Counted from the first letter of the stretch, positions 1-10,378 are shown. The stretch is 64,000 nucleotides of DNA from Macrosoma leucophasiata (GCA_036365455.1 JAWQUS010000032.1:12718001-12782000); one strand, 5' to 3'. The notes: generated from the letters alone by a model not told the origin. Numbers and translations are program-made.

Positions 1-439
1 GTCGTCTGCAAAAAGGGCATGATCTACATCTACTTGACTCTGTAGAATCTCAGGTCCACGAGGGAGGTTTTTTTCTCCAGTGGAAGAGTTCGATAGTGCC
101 AGATTTTATTTTTAATACAAAATGAAAAGTTACTTAATACGTTCATCGATATACCTCATAATATGCTGCAAACATATTTTTTACGCATGTTTATGATCTA
201 GATTTAGATAATATACCTATATCCACTCGGTTGCCTATCAAAATATGACCGCAAATATTATTTAATTTTTTTTGGAAAAAAATATATTTTACCTAAGTTA
301 AATTTTTTCAATAAAATATTTTCCACTTCAGGGCAATAATACCTATATAAATACTGAAAAATCTCAGCTGCCGTTGTGCACTTGGCCATATTTTGATTGG
401 CAACATAGTGGATATACCTACTTATTATATTCTCTAAAT
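1..439. other. AT-rich sequence, no feature recognised
   Basis: No coding signal, repeat family or terminal inverted repeat could be supported here. The short open frame at 374-604 starts in this stretch but runs across the terminus of the adjacent hAT-like element, so it is considered chance. Confidence 0.5.
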
Positions 440-882
440 CAGCGTTTCCCGGGGCTCCGCAAAGCCTTTGTAAGGGCTCCGTCAGTCTGTATCACTAGAA
501 CACTATCCATCAGTGTTCAGATTCAGAGTTTTTTATGCATTCGATTACGAATCCGATATATAAGACTTCAACTCTCTTCGATAAAAACAATTGATGAAAA
601 ATAAGAAACAGTTTCATACACCCCATTAGATTTTTTTTCTTTTAATAAACTACTAGCGACAAAAGTTACAAAACTACGTTGCCTATCAGTCACTCAGTAA
701 TGTAACAGTTTTAGTTAGGTAAGTAGATACCTTTAGGTACATTTCCATTGTAACATGATAACATATTAATATTTAATAATAATTATTAAAGAATGTATGT
801 AACTTTTTCTTTTATTTTGGGGTTCCGTCAAAAATTTCGCTTTTCAAAAGGGTTCTACCACCAAAAAATTTGAGAAACGCTG
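440..882. mobile_element. hAT-like non-autonomous element (MITE)
   Basis: The left end reads CAGCGTTTCCC and the right end is its inverse, GAGAAACGCTG. CAGNG-type short termini are typical of hAT elements. The flanking 8-mers CTCTAAAT (432-439) and CTCCAGAT (883-890) match at 6 of 8 positions, as expected for an aged 8-bp hAT target duplication. No transposase remains in the 443 bp. Both ends carry a GGGGYTCCGTC-like subterminal motif. Class is inferred from termini and duplication length only. Confidence 0.6.
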
Positions 883-1853
883 CTCCAGATCATAAATATA
901 CGTAAAAATATGGGTTTGCTGCATATCTCTATGAACGAAATAATTCTGCAGCGGGATCCTAAACTACAAAATATAAACTTTTGCGCTAGGCCAAAAACCA
1001 CCAAAAACTTACAAAGTAGTATATGACATAAATTGGCAGAGCAGGACAGACTAAGCAGTCTAAACTTTTCTCACGCTCGGTACCTAAGTGCCTACCTAAA
1101 ATGTATTTTAAACAGTACCCAAATGAGATAGTCAAGTGATCATCTATTAGGGAATGCGTCTACTTACCCCTCATGCGTTTCCTTACCCAAGAACGGTGCG
1201 CACTTTTACCCACGATAAGTGAACGCATTCAGATTGTTTCTCTATATTTCCTTATTACAAAAAAACGTTCATTTAATTTGTTTAATTTTTTATGATCTAT
1301 TTCAAGATGATTTTCTTATTTCTCTCGTGTTGAAATTTAAAACACAGTAAGGTCTGAAAGGCAAAAGTACGTACCGATGCCCCGAATGACTATACGTCTA
1401 ACCATTTAATGTCAGTGATAACAAACATTTTAATATCTAGGTTTTGTGAATCCCAAAATATCTGAATCGCATGCTGCTAGAAAATGACAGCAGGTAACTG
1501 AGACCTACAATATTTACGTAATAAAAGTAAAAAATAGGGATGCAACATTCAATAACGATAATCCAACGGTAAGTGCCGTCCATAGATAATCACATAATGT
1601 AACAAATTCAAAATAATCTTTATCCAACCAGCCTTCACAAGCACTTTTGCAAATTATCGCAATCAAAGTCATTATTCAGCAAATAACTTCGCGAAAATGA
1701 GGTCAAATGTGAACTGAAATTGGACAATTCTCAAGTATTTGTATGGACATTATCAATAGGTGACTAAAAGAACGGAGAGTGAGATAGAACATAATGATGA
1801 CGGATTCACGGTAACCTATATTGGAAACTATATCATTGATATCAGTGAATAAC
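883..1853. other. unique AT-rich stretch, nothing recognised
   Basis: No repeat shared with the rest of the window, no exon-like segment and no inverted-repeat termini were seen. Confidence 0.5.
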
Positions 1854-2149
1854 ATAGAGCAACTCGGCCCACCGGTCGCGGCGGACCGGAGGGCGTAGCC
1901 ATAGTGTTTATTACCGATGCAAAACAGTTTTCGGGGAGAAATACGTGTGACTCACACTCACACTACAAAATCGTCTATTACTACGAAACTCACACCTTGA
2001 CTTTAACAACATAAACAATTTCACGCACACTTTTAAATATCTGGGCGACAGGCATAGGACCATTTGGTCTTGTACTTTGACAGAGGGGAAAGCCTGCATA
2101 TGGCTACTCCCCTCCGGTCCGCCGCGGCCGGTGGCCCGTGTTGCTCTAT
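1854..2149. mobile_element. GC-rich foldback MITE, family T, copy T1
   Basis: Both ends carry a roughly 48-bp inverted repeat beginning ATAGAGCAAC, followed by a GC-rich block containing CGGCGGACCGGAGGG and AGTAGCCATA-like sequence. The interior is AT-rich and includes TTATTACCGATGCAAAACAG, which recurs at 29.78 kb in copy T2. No transposase is encoded. The open frame on the minus strand here is a by-product of the GC-rich arm. Confidence 0.7.
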
Positions 2150-2204
2150 GGTTAATAATAACAACACAGGTCACGTATTACAAAATGATTGATCATTTTT
2201 GATG

Positions 2205-2262
2205 GACACTGTCATCTTGGTTTCTTATGTCTATGCCTTTGGTAGCGTCGTGTGATGGATTG
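2205..2262 (+). repeat. fragment of repeat R (head only)
   Basis: The segment with CACTGTCAT, TATGCCTTTGGTAGCGTCGT and GATGGATTG matches the beginning of the longer repeat R at 21.65 kb. It stops where a family A element begins, so A1 may have landed in or next to it. Confidence 0.5.
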
Positions 2263-2267
2263 TCTTT

Positions 2268-2536
2268 ATTTTTTTTATGTAATGAAAATGGCAAACAAGC
2301 TTGCAGTTCACATTGATGTTAAGTGATGGCTGCATTGACACCGATACAAAGACCAGAGGTCAAAATGCAGATGCGCTACTGAGACCTAAGGTGATATGCC
2401 TCTGTGCCGGAAATTACAGGGCCGTACATTACGACCTGACCGGAACACGATAGTGCTGAACACTAGCATTTAGCGGCAAGTATATTAGGTGTTGCTTACG
2501 CCCGCGAGCTCCGTTATTGGCGCTCTACCACAAGTA
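2268..2536 (-). mobile_element. SINE-like family A, copy A1
   Basis: Nearly full length, read on the minus strand from a degraded TGGTAGAGC head at 2536 to a T-rich (A-tail complement) end at 2268. It is interrupted by small deletions relative to better copies such as 55155-55437. Confidence 0.8.
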
Positions 2537-2537
2537 A

Positions 2538-3440
2538 GTGTATTTCCTTTGAGATGATCGAGGAGACCAATCGTTGGCAGGAATCTGCGAGATATTCTTA
2601 AATCAATGCTGATGCTGGGGGATTCGAGTTCGCTTTCAGTTCGCTGTGTATTGTTACCTAAGTTGACCAACTTTATGGTAACTGGAAAGGAGACATTTCT
2701 GAAGGAAGGCTGCATCCAACAGGCATTAGATTTTTCATGGTTCCTGGCTTATCTGTGAATAAACAGATTATATGGTAGACTAGCGCTGACTCTGTGTCAT
2801 ATTTGCATTAAAGCTCAAAATTGGGCGGGATGATACACAGGATGAGATGTGGGACGCATTCAACGTTTTGTGCAACTATTTTACAACTTATTTCGAGGCG
2901 AGTCATTGACTAGAAATACGGAATAGTTCCTCAAAATACAGAAAGTAGTAAAGCAACAGCAATGACACCTTTATTTTTGTGTGTGACGTTTTAGACTGCA
3001 ATATACAAATAAAAATATTTTTTTTGCCTTTTTAATTTAATAAGCATACCTTCTACCACATAAAAAGATAAAACAGGGAATAAAGTTAAAAAAAAACACT
3101 AACCAACCGACATTTCAATTAATTCGCAACTACAACAAAACAGACGTCAAAACTTTAACTAGCATGATCATGAGATTTGTACACAAAGGCCATATTTGTG
3201 CATTACGCAGACATCCCCACGACACGCTTCGGTGCACCCACAAGCAGCGCCACGTCTACGGAGAGGGTACTTACTTAGAGAGTTCTAAGTGAAAGCTTTA
3301 CAAACTTAGACCCTATGTAATGCGCGAAATAGTTTTATGTAGCCAAAAGTGGCTTAGAAATATGGGACCGTATATTTATAGTAGGGAAGCCCAAGAGGGG
3401 ATTTTTTAATTTACTTCAGCGCGTCAGATTAAGATATAGC
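2538..3440. other. no feature recognised
   Basis: About 0.9 kb with no repeat shared within the window and no coding support. Confidence 0.45.
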
Positions 3441-3890
3441 AGATACCTTGCACCCTGTTCAGTACCTCCACTAAATGTAAGATTTCCGTAAAGGGCCGAA
3501 CCCTTAGGGCTTCCGCCACGAGCTTGCCTCGTACCCAAATTGACAGAATTTTGGATGGGAGCTTTGATTGGGTTCACTTTACATCCTCTCTGAGTATTTG
3601 ACATTCTTGAGTAATTTTTCACCTTCATTTTTGATAGAATCAAATGTTTTGGAAAACGGCGCGGCGTCAATGTCATGGGCCAAGAGGTCAAGAGGGTGTC
3701 AGATATTTTGAGAGGGTGTAAAATGTGCCCAAACAATGCTCCTATCCAAAATTCAGACGATTCGGAAGATTAGTAATATCGTAGCGACAGCGACCTATTG
3801 AATTTTTTTAAGGGCTATCTTTTGGGCGCGGTTCTATATACCTACAAATTTTAGATTTAGTGGAGGTAACCAACAGGATGCAAGGTATCT
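3441..3890. mobile_element. 450-bp terminal-inverted-repeat element AD
   Basis: The left end (AGATACCTTGCACCCTGTT, then CCTCCACTAAATG) is repeated inverted at 3846-3890 with a few mismatches over about 45 bp. The interior has a 106-codon open frame on the minus strand with no recognisable domain. No clear target duplication flanks it. The right terminus is also one arm of the perfect hairpin at 3874-3935. A DNA-transposon-derived MITE is the simplest reading. Confidence 0.55.
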
Positions 3891-3935
3891 CCCATGTCAT
3901 CTCGTCAGATGACATGGGAGATACCTTGCATCCTG
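3874..3935. repeat. perfect hairpin, 29-bp arms and 4-nt loop
   Basis: Arms 3874-3902 and 3907-3935 are exactly complementary around CGTC. The arms contain the terminus of element AD (AGATACCTTGCATCCTG) plus a flanking CCCATGTCATCT, so the element end and its neighbour have been duplicated in inverse orientation. Confidence 0.95.
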
Positions 3936-4262
3936 CGAAATAATATGAAACAATTATTAAGGGTAAAAGTGACTTCTTTACGATATTCAATAAACTGCAA
4001 AGTCTATTATATCGGTTGCCTAACTGGCATAGTTGGCAATAGATGGCGCTGCTGCTACCATAAAGCAATGCAATAAATGTGAAGGAAAGATTTGACAAAC
4101 CGGGCAGGACTTCAGCAGCTCAATTGGAAGAGCGGCTGGACTAGATTCCCAGTAGGCCGCGAGTTCAAGTCTCGCCTGAAGTCAAATTTTTCTTTCCATT
4201 TTTCTTTAAAATAAAATATATTTCACAAGCATGTGTTAATGCGAAATAATATAAAACAATTA
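3934..4262 (+). mobile_element. tRNA-bearing palindromic element F, copy F1
   Basis: This copy holds the F core (ATCGGTTGCCTAAC, then ATAGATGGCGCTGCTGCTACC), one complete tRNA-like module (4108-4183) and the F tail ending GCGAAATAATATAAAAC. A 23-bp direct repeat, TGCGAAATAATAT then RAAACAATTA, flanks it at 3934-3956 and 4240-4262 with one mismatch. Because that sequence is also the normal F end, it may be a tandem remnant rather than a target duplication. The left arm module present in F3 and F4 is missing. Confidence 0.75.
4108..4183 (+). other. tRNA-like module of F1
   Basis: This 76-nt segment folds by eye as a cloverleaf. GACTTCAG pairs with CTGAAGTC, the D arm is GCTC/GAGC, and the T arm is GCGAG/CTCGC around TTCAAGT. 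A 7-nt anticodon loop CTAGATT would place AGA at the anticodon, with an A-C mismatch closing the stem. A TTTTT run, a Pol III terminator, follows within 4 nt. It is repeated in other F copies, so it is treated as part of a mobile repeat rather than a dedicated tRNA gene. Confidence 0.6.
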
Positions 4263-4359
4263 ACCATTATAATAATTTAATTGAGATTAAAAACGATTTA
4301 AGGAAATAAACGGTTTTACAGTTTACGACTAACGCCATCTTTTGAGGAGTGGATATAAC

Positions 4360-4535
4360 AAATAAGTGGCAAGCATGCTCACATGGATGTTGATAACTGC
4401 AGCATACCTATAGACATCTAGGTACCTACACAAAAACAGAGGTCAAAATGCATATTCGTTGCCACTCCTGAGACCTAAGTTGTTATCTCAGTGATAGTTA
4501 TTACGGAGCCGTACATTACCATCTAATGCTCATCT
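4360..4535 (-). repeat. family A fragment
   Basis: The tail-proximal two thirds of A are present, with GTGGCAAGCATG, AACTGCAGCATA, CCACTCCTGAGACCTAAG and CCGTACATTACCA recognisable. The head is missing. Confidence 0.65.
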
Positions 4536-4995
4536 AGGCTGCCTCAAGATTAGCCTTCAACATGCTTCAAATATAAAAAATATATCTAGTTACTTTGAAC
4601 TCTAAAAAAATTGGCTGTTTGTGAATCGTGGGTGTAGGTAGGTACATATATCTCTAGGTATGCATGAACATGCCTATCCTGTTGGAAAATACTGGTGACA
4701 AGTTATAGGTTTTATGTTTTATTGAGTAGGTAGAGCAGCACGGGCTTACAATTAGATAACACTTACAATTATCATTGATGATAGCTGGATAATTGCAGGC
4801 CTTGGATAAGTCAGAATATTTATTATTATCATTTTAAATAACAAACGTGGGTGCAGTTAGCATTTGAGGTAAGTAATACCTAACTCCATTGTCTTTTTAT
4901 TGTGTAGATACCTACCAAAAAATCTTATCTTAAATGTTTTCTATCTACCATTTAAAAAAGAAGTAACCTGAAACGGTAGCTACAACACCAATGAT
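4536..4995. other. no feature recognised
   Basis: AT-rich unique sequence between two family A fragments. Confidence 0.4.
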
Positions 4996-5110
4996 TTTTA
5001 CTGGTGGTAGAGTTCCAGTCCCAGAGCTCGAGGGCGTAGGCACCACCGCTTTACTTTATTTATCCGCCGCTTAATGGCACCTAGTGTTCAGCACTATCGT
5101 GTTCCAACTT
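4996..5110 (+). repeat. family A head fragment
   Basis: It begins TTTTACTGGTGGTAGAGTTC and continues through GGGCGTAGGCACCACCG and CAGCACTATCGTGTTCC, then is truncated. Confidence 0.75.
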
Positions 5111-5244
5111 CACTATTGAGACGAATCTATAAAAATAAATAAAATTGGAGTGTCTGTTTGTAATATTAAAATAACCGCTTTTTACTAAATGCATCTGTAT
5201 GCATACACGGTACATATATACCAAAACAAATTTTCTTACATATT

Positions 5245-5443
5245 TAATCTGTCTGTCTGTTTGGCGGGGCTAATCTTGGGAATGGCTGGACCGATTATGA
5301 CGGGACTTTCACTGGCAGATAGCTGATGTAATAAGGAGTAACTTAGGCTACTTTTATACTAGCTTCGGCCACGACTTCGTCCGGGTAGATACTGAACAAT
5401 CATAAATTCTCACGAGGACGAAGTCGCGGGGACACCTAGTCAT
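5245..5443. repeat. LINE 3'-tail-type repeat (Q1)
   Basis: It contains CTGTCTGTCTGTTTGGC, GGCTGGACCGATTATGACG and the GACGAAGTCGCGGG tail seen at many LINE 3' ends in moths and butterflies. A second inverted GACTTCGTCC lies 45 bp upstream. Specific LINE family not assigned. Confidence 0.5.
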
Positions 5444-5547
5444 CAATAAGTTAACAGAAGCAGAATCGGAAATTCATTTAGGGTGACAAGCACCGCTTAT
5501 AAAACGACAAAAAAAAAACAAAATTAATTAAAGCAACAATTGATAAT

Positions 5548-5592
5548 TTGTAATTTGACATGTACCTACCTACCTAACATGTCAAATTACAA
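5548..5592. repeat. perfect inverted repeat, 16-bp arms
   Basis: TTGTAATTTGACATGT (5548-5563) and its exact complement (5577-5592) flank a 13-nt ACCTACCTACCTA run. Confidence 0.95.
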
Positions 5593-6119
5593 GTTAGAAA
5601 AAATAAAAGTAATGAAGAATACCTATCAATAAGATAAAACTACATAATTAACAGTAGAGAGCGCCAAATATCTTTCTCCTTCAGTGCTAACATCACTTTT
5701 CATAATTGCACGCCGGCTCTGAATAGGTACACCGGTTAGAAGGTACTTACATTTCCAATTCTGTAAAATTATTTTATCCAAGTGTTTATAAAATACATCA
5801 ATTTTCTCTAATTTCCTTTTACCTATAGGTAGGTAGGTTAAATTTGTTCAAGTAAAACGTAAACTAGGTATGAAACCATATTAATCAAGTTTTCCTTATG
5901 ATATCATAATGATATTTAAGTTCGTAGGTACAAACTTAGCTAGGTGAAACCTAAGTACTTACTAAGAAGTATTAAAGATCATTCTTATTGTACCTACACT
6001 TACGAACCTTACCAATATTTCTCAAATTACCTATACACATAGGTAGTTACCAATAAAGTCACCAGAATCTAGGATCCACGTTCCAAAAATCTCTTCACAT
6101 TTTTAACCACCGTTTTTAA
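5593..6119. other. no feature recognised
   Basis: AT-rich, with scattered TAGGTAGG-type short runs. Nothing coding or repetitive was supported. Confidence 0.4.
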
Positions 6120-6640
6120 ATGCCACAACACAGCCGACTTCATCAAGACGCGTCGGCGACGCAGAAAAAAATGAAACTCCGCAAAAAAAAAAACATTATT
6201 CTCTAAAAAGAGTTTCGGCGCGTTTCAAACCAGACGCCGACTTACTTTCAAATTAGACGTCTAAAACTGCGGATAAAAAAGAATCTATTCGATACAAATA
6301 TTGCACACGAAGACAGAGGTAAACAAGTAAAAATAAAACTGGCTGACATTCTATTTTTCTCTGGAAGGAGCTTGCGCGCGCATTGTGGACCCCGGCGCCC
6401 GCGCACAAAACGAAGAAGAGAGACTCTACAACCGCTGTGCGAGCGAGATGCAAGCATACACCCCGTCACACCCGAAAGAAAGAAACAGCTATCATATGGG
6501 CGTTACATCCTCGAAATTCGTATCCAATTAATGCTCAGTGGGCTTCCAAGTGGGCGGAGCGTCTTCGATCCAAGCTAATAGGGATCCAGCTAAAATGATC
6601 TATAGATCGTTGCGCCGGCTCGGTGCATACTGTATTGTTA
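6120..6640. other. unexplained GC-rich single-copy patch
   Basis: Base composition changes sharply from the AT-rich surroundings. Landmarks are CGACGCGTCGGCGACGC-like text near 6150, GGCGCCCGCGC near 6391 and CGTTGCGCCGGCTCGG near 6610. Several overlapping short frames exist on both strands, none with a recognisable domain, which is expected in GC-rich DNA. It could be a promoter or 5' exon, a conserved regulatory element, or an unrecognised repeat. Confidence 0.3.
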
Positions 6641-7347
6641 TCGTTTTATACCGTGGATTATTTATTTTATATTTACGTTTGTTGGCTGAATAAATGTTAA
6701 TGTGCAGAATTTTATAGACTTTTTGATGTTTTTTTTACAGCATAGGAGGTCTGATAAGCGAGACATTATTTTATTTAAGGTATTGTGTTGTTATCACTGA
6801 AGGTTATAGTTTCTACTTAGTTGTTATTACCTACTGTATAAGTAAAATACCTAGGTACCTATTTAATACAGTGTCAAATAGGCATTAATTTTCAAATCAA
6901 AATCGCATAGTTAACAGGTCAATTTTTGCTGTCAGTTAGAGAAAGGGGAGACTACCTACCTACTACCTACCTACTTCAAAGACCAGATAAATAGGTACTT
7001 AAACTATTAAAACCTTCATAATCATTGTAGGTATTTATTTAGATACCTACTTGACCTAAATACACAGCTAGCCTATTTTTTAATTTAAGCATGCGTACCT
7101 CAATCAAAAAATGAACTCTTGAGCTTTACCGAGCTCTCGTTATCTACTGACCCACCCCATCTACTATATTTTGTTTATTTGGGTAATTGTATTTTTATTA
7201 CTATTTTTAGAATGCACGTGGTGTATATTTGCCGGGCAAACAGCGAGCGCAAAGAACTTTCAGCCAAAAATTTAAAGCATCTATCTAAGAACTTCGTCTC
7301 AGGGCGATGTTGGGGAGGATAAAATATACTTACCTAGGTGCCTATAG
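6641..7347. other. no feature recognised
   Basis: AT-rich sequence with CTACCTACC-type runs near 6950. No shared repeat was seen. Confidence 0.4.
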
Positions 7348-7957
7348 TCACACCGCGGACACTCCGCCATAATTCCATACAAACGCTTAATTTGGTCTCT
7401 ATTACACAGACATCAATCAGTGACGTGTATTTACACGTGCACCTGTGTGCGCAGCACGTAGAGAATACCAAACGTCGCCCATAAGAGGGCAGGAGGTTGG
7501 GTGAGGCGGGGAAATCGGGCAGAACGTCGAATTGTCCATTCTATAATAATAAATAATAATGGCAACACATTATACGTCCCACTGCTGGGCACGAGTCTCT
7601 CCCCTTTTTTTGGGGGTAGGCCTGGAGCTTACTCCACCACGCTGCTCCAATACGGATTGGTGGAGGTGGGTGGGTTAGTGGCCAACCCACTGTCGGATGT
7701 TTTCAAACCGCCCATAAGGCCTCCGACAAGGTTTAACGACTGCTATCCATCGATAGCAACCGGGACCGACGGCTTAACGTGCCCTCCGAAGCACGGAAAC
7801 GCGCATTTAATTTGCCACTAGCGGTCACCCATCACACTACCCGACCGCGCCCGTAGTGCTTAACCGAGGAGATCGCTTACGATCTACACCAGCCGCTGGG
7901 CCATGCGCGCTTCAGTCCATTCTATACGAAGTATTATTAGGTACATGTTCTCTGCTA
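7348..7957 (+). repeat. dispersed repeat L, copy L1, split by SINE J1
   Basis: It begins TCACACCGCGGACACTCCGC and includes CAAACGCTTAATTTGG and GTGACGTGTATTTACACG. It runs to GTCCATTCTATA at 7545, is interrupted by J1, and resumes at the duplicated GTCCATTCTATA (7915-7926) through to TTCTCTGC. Without J1 it is about 230 bp, matching L2. L has no obvious terminal inverted repeats and its class is unknown. Confidence 0.8.
7546..7914 (-). mobile_element. 5S rRNA-derived SINE, family J, copy J1
   Basis: Read on the minus strand, the head contains GTTAAGCACTACGGGCGCGG and GTGATGGGTGACCGC, which line up with the internal promoter half of 5S rRNA (GTTAAGCA, GTCGGGCGCGGT, GATGGGTGACCGC). A roughly 200-bp body follows with GGAGGCCTTATGGGCGG and CCCAGCAGTGGGACGTATAA, then a TTATTATTTATTAT tail. 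A perfect 12-bp target duplication, GTCCATTCTATA, flanks it (7534-7545 and 7915-7926). This fits LINE-assisted retroposition of a SINE3-class element. Two open frames within are shadows. Confidence 0.85.
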
Positions 7958-7965
7958 TAGTGGTA

Positions 7966-8125
7966 AACTGGTGGTAGAGTTCCAATGCAGGAGCTTGAGA
8001 GCTTTACCTACTAGCTACTAACACTTACCTACACACAACACTAGCACCACCGCATTACCTAATCTCTCTGCCGCCAAATGGTAGTGTTTATGACTATCGT
8101 GTGTCGGTACGATGGTATTGCTAAC
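7966..8125 (+). repeat. family A fragment (head half)
   Basis: It starts ACTGGTGGTAGAG and contains a short TA-rich insertion before CACCACCGCATTACC. The tail half is absent. Confidence 0.7.
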
Positions 8126-8287
8126 AAATGACCGGAGAACCGGCTACGATGGTCCGGCCATATTAAAAGGAGACCATCGGCAACACCACCCATAGTGTGT
8201 CGTGCTGAGGCTACTCAACGGAAGTTCGGCAATATTACGCCGGCAATGCTATTTGAATTAGGTACCTACTGACGACACACGATAGAC

Positions 8288-8528
8288 TATAGGTCGCGCC
8301 AGGTAAAAAGAACGCTGGCGGTCAAGCTGCGCAGTAGACGATTTATCGATCTATTTGGTAGTATGAGGTGCGGCGTTTTCAATCTGCCTACCAATACACG
8401 AAATCGCAAGCGAAAGCTAGATCAAAAATAAACCAATAGGGCTAGTACTTTCGTGCGCGAGTGTACCGATGCGCGAACACATCCCTTCTACTTTCTTCCA
8501 GCGTTCTTTTTACGTGGCGCGACCTATA
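8288..8528. mobile_element. 241-bp MITE AB with 31-bp inverted termini
   Basis: TATAGGTCGCGCCA then GTAAAAAGAACGCTGG at 8288-8318 is repeated inverted at 8498-8528 with one mismatch. TA at each extremity would fit a Tc1/mariner-type target duplication. The interior includes GAAAGCTAGATC and no transposase. No second copy lies in this window. Confidence 0.7.
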
Positions 8529-8699
8529 CCTATGTCGAAATTACGCTGCGTTATAGCGTACAGCGTAACTTCGGTTGGGCGTACGACCGAATTTCGGTTC
8601 GATTGCTGAATTCGCAGCCTTTTTTATTTTTTCAACATAATACCTACACATATTACCAGTGTCAAGTAAAACGATATTTCGTATTCGTATTATACAGCG
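8529..8699. other. no feature recognised
   Basis: It includes a small inverted pair around ATTACGCTGCGTTATAGCGTA but nothing assignable. Confidence 0.3.
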
Positions 8700-8706
8700 T
8701 AAAAGT

Positions 8707-8757
8707 CAAAGTCAGTCAGTCAATTAACAGTCAGTCAGTCAGAGTCACAGTCAGGAA
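8707..8757 (+). repeat. imperfect CAGT microsatellite
   Basis: Runs of CAGTCAGTCAGT occur with interruptions. Confidence 0.85.
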
Positions 8758-8931
8758 TTTGAATAAAGTGATGGCTACTTTACCACAACATTTACAATGA
8801 AATTTTGGAGGCAACCTGAAAGGCCATGTTTATGCACTGTTATTCTATTTCACTATTCCTACACGGGCACTGTAATAAACCTATATCAAACAAAATGCCA
8901 CCAACTTTATTTAGGTAATATACCTAGCGGC

Positions 8932-9061
8932 CCGCCCCAGCTTCACCCGCGCTGCTCCGATCCTATTACTCATAGCGTGATGATATATAGCCTATATATG
9001 GCCTTTCTCGATAAATGGGCTATCTAACACTGAAAGAACGTTTCAAATCGGACCAGTCGTT
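8932..9061 (+). repeat. LINE 3'-tail-type repeat AI, copy 1
   Basis: The segment GCGGCCCGCCCCAGCTTC through GGGCTATCTAACACTGAAAG and AATCGGACCAG matches the fuller copy at 38.06 kb. It ends where a family A copy begins. Confidence 0.55.
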
Positions 9062-9372
9062 CCTGAGAGCTCCAATGACGGAGCTCGGGGGCGTAGGCAC
9101 CACCGCATTACCTAATCTGCTTGCCGCTTAATGGTTGTGTTCAGCACTATTGTGTTCCGGTCAAGTGGTAATGGTAGTAAATGGTAGGTAATGGTGGTAA
9201 ATTTCCGGCACAGAGGCATAGCACCTTAGGCCTCAGGAGTGGCAACGCATTTACATTACAAACTCTGGTTTCATGTAAATGTTTATAGGCTACAGTATCT
9301 ACTTTACCTACTTACCATCAATGTAAACTGTGTGCTTGTTTGCCACTTCATGAAATAAAAAAAAAACAATTG
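9062..9372 (+). mobile_element. SINE-like family A, copy A4
   Basis: Almost complete from GAGCTCCAATGACGG to GTTTGCCACTTCATG and an A-rich tail. The middle carries a short internal duplication of GGTAGTAAATGG-like sequence (9166-9210). The extreme head joins the LINE tail directly. Confidence 0.8.
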
Positions 9373-10128
9373 TTCTACCATTGATTTTTTTCGCAATAAC
9401 GTAGGTGCGCATCACATACTAAATGTAGGTAGTTAGTTCAATTGTTCATGTTAGTCCCAAAATGTACCTACCCGTAATTTTTTTACGCCTCAAAGGCGCC
9501 ATTGCTTTGAAACCACTAACTAATTTTTATGTAAAATAGATGTCCATACGCTGCAATCTTCTACTATGTGCATGTTTTAGACTTCTATATAAAAAGAACC
9601 TTGAGATGGCAATGATACGAACAAATAGGATTGAGAAATAAAAATAACAGAACCATTCTCTATTGTGTCGAATCCGCTTCCTGCCCTCAATTATTTGTAA
9701 TTTTATATCGTTCTATTGCATTTCAAATAGAACAAGCACTAGGATAGCCAAGCAATTATAATTTTAATTGCGTGTGAATAAGATCGTTGTTTGCGTGCAT
9801 TTTTATCGTTTCGTGTTAAAGGAAGCTTGAAGACTAAGTACGTGTCAAATTACCCTAATTATTTGACAGAAAGCGGAACCGAGTGGTTTTTGTTCGGTAG
9901 AATTATAACGCACGCGATATATTGAAGCATCTAAAAGAAATTATGATGTAAAAGAATTAATTAAACGCGTGATAATCAGGGATAAAGTTTTTAAGCACAA
10001 AAAATAACACCATGTTATAGTAGGTAAGTACTTACATGGTTGGCTCATACGTAGAATAACGTTAATTAACATCAAGAAGCAAAAGATAGATCAAATTATT
10101 TATTAATATTTTTAATTTGTGTTCAAAT
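9373..10128. other. no feature recognised
   Basis: About 750 bp of AT-rich sequence without shared repeats or exon signals. Confidence 0.4.
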
Positions 10129-10141
10129 TATATTATTAATT

Positions 10142-10378
10142 GTTTTATATTATTTCGCATTAACACATGCTTGTGAAATATATTTTTATTTAAAGAAAAA
10201 TGGAAAGAAAAATCTGCTACCATAAAGCAATGCAATAAATGTGAAGGAAAGATTTGACAATTCGGACAGGACTTCAGTAGCTCAATTGGAAGAGCGGCTG
10301 GACTAGATTCCCAATAGGCCGTGAGTTCGAGTCTCGCCTGAAGTCAAATTTTTCTTTCCATTTTTCCGTAAATAAAAA
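10142..10378. mobile_element. tRNA-bearing element F, copy F2
   Basis: A 13-bp perfect direct repeat TATATTATTAATT flanks it (10129-10141 and 10379-10391). The left arm carries the inverted F tail (TTTTATATTATTTCGC onward) but its tRNA-like module is deleted, joining directly to the core at CTGCTACCATAAAGC. The right arm keeps a full tRNA-like module. The right tail is cut short after the T-rich segment. Confidence 0.85.
10270..10345 (+). other. tRNA-like module of F2
   Basis: It has the same cloverleaf as F1, with the 8-bp GACTTCAG/CTGAAGTC end stem intact and a box-B-like GAGTTCGAGTC. A TTTTT run follows. Differences from F1 are scattered single bases (for example ATAGGCCGTG for GTAGGCCGCG). 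Confidence 0.6.

Noticed and set aside
3416..3736. 106-codon minus-strand open frame as a gene
   Set aside because: It lies wholly within, or overlapping, the inverted-repeat element AD and shows no domain or codon pattern.
4108..4183. A genuine tRNA gene, perhaps serine (AGA) or selenocysteine-like because of the 8+5 acceptor and T stem
   Set aside because: The module recurs inside a mobile repeat, the anticodon stem has a mismatch, position 37 would be T, and no long variable arm is present. Kept as a tRNA-like module.
7501..7821. 106-codon plus-strand frame as a gene (also similar frames at 54696 and 56942)
   Set aside because: All are the same antisense or sense reading of 5S-derived SINE J, so they are repeat shadows.
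8453..8800. 115-codon plus-strand frame
   Set aside because: It starts in MITE AB and runs through a CAGT microsatellite; no protein signal.
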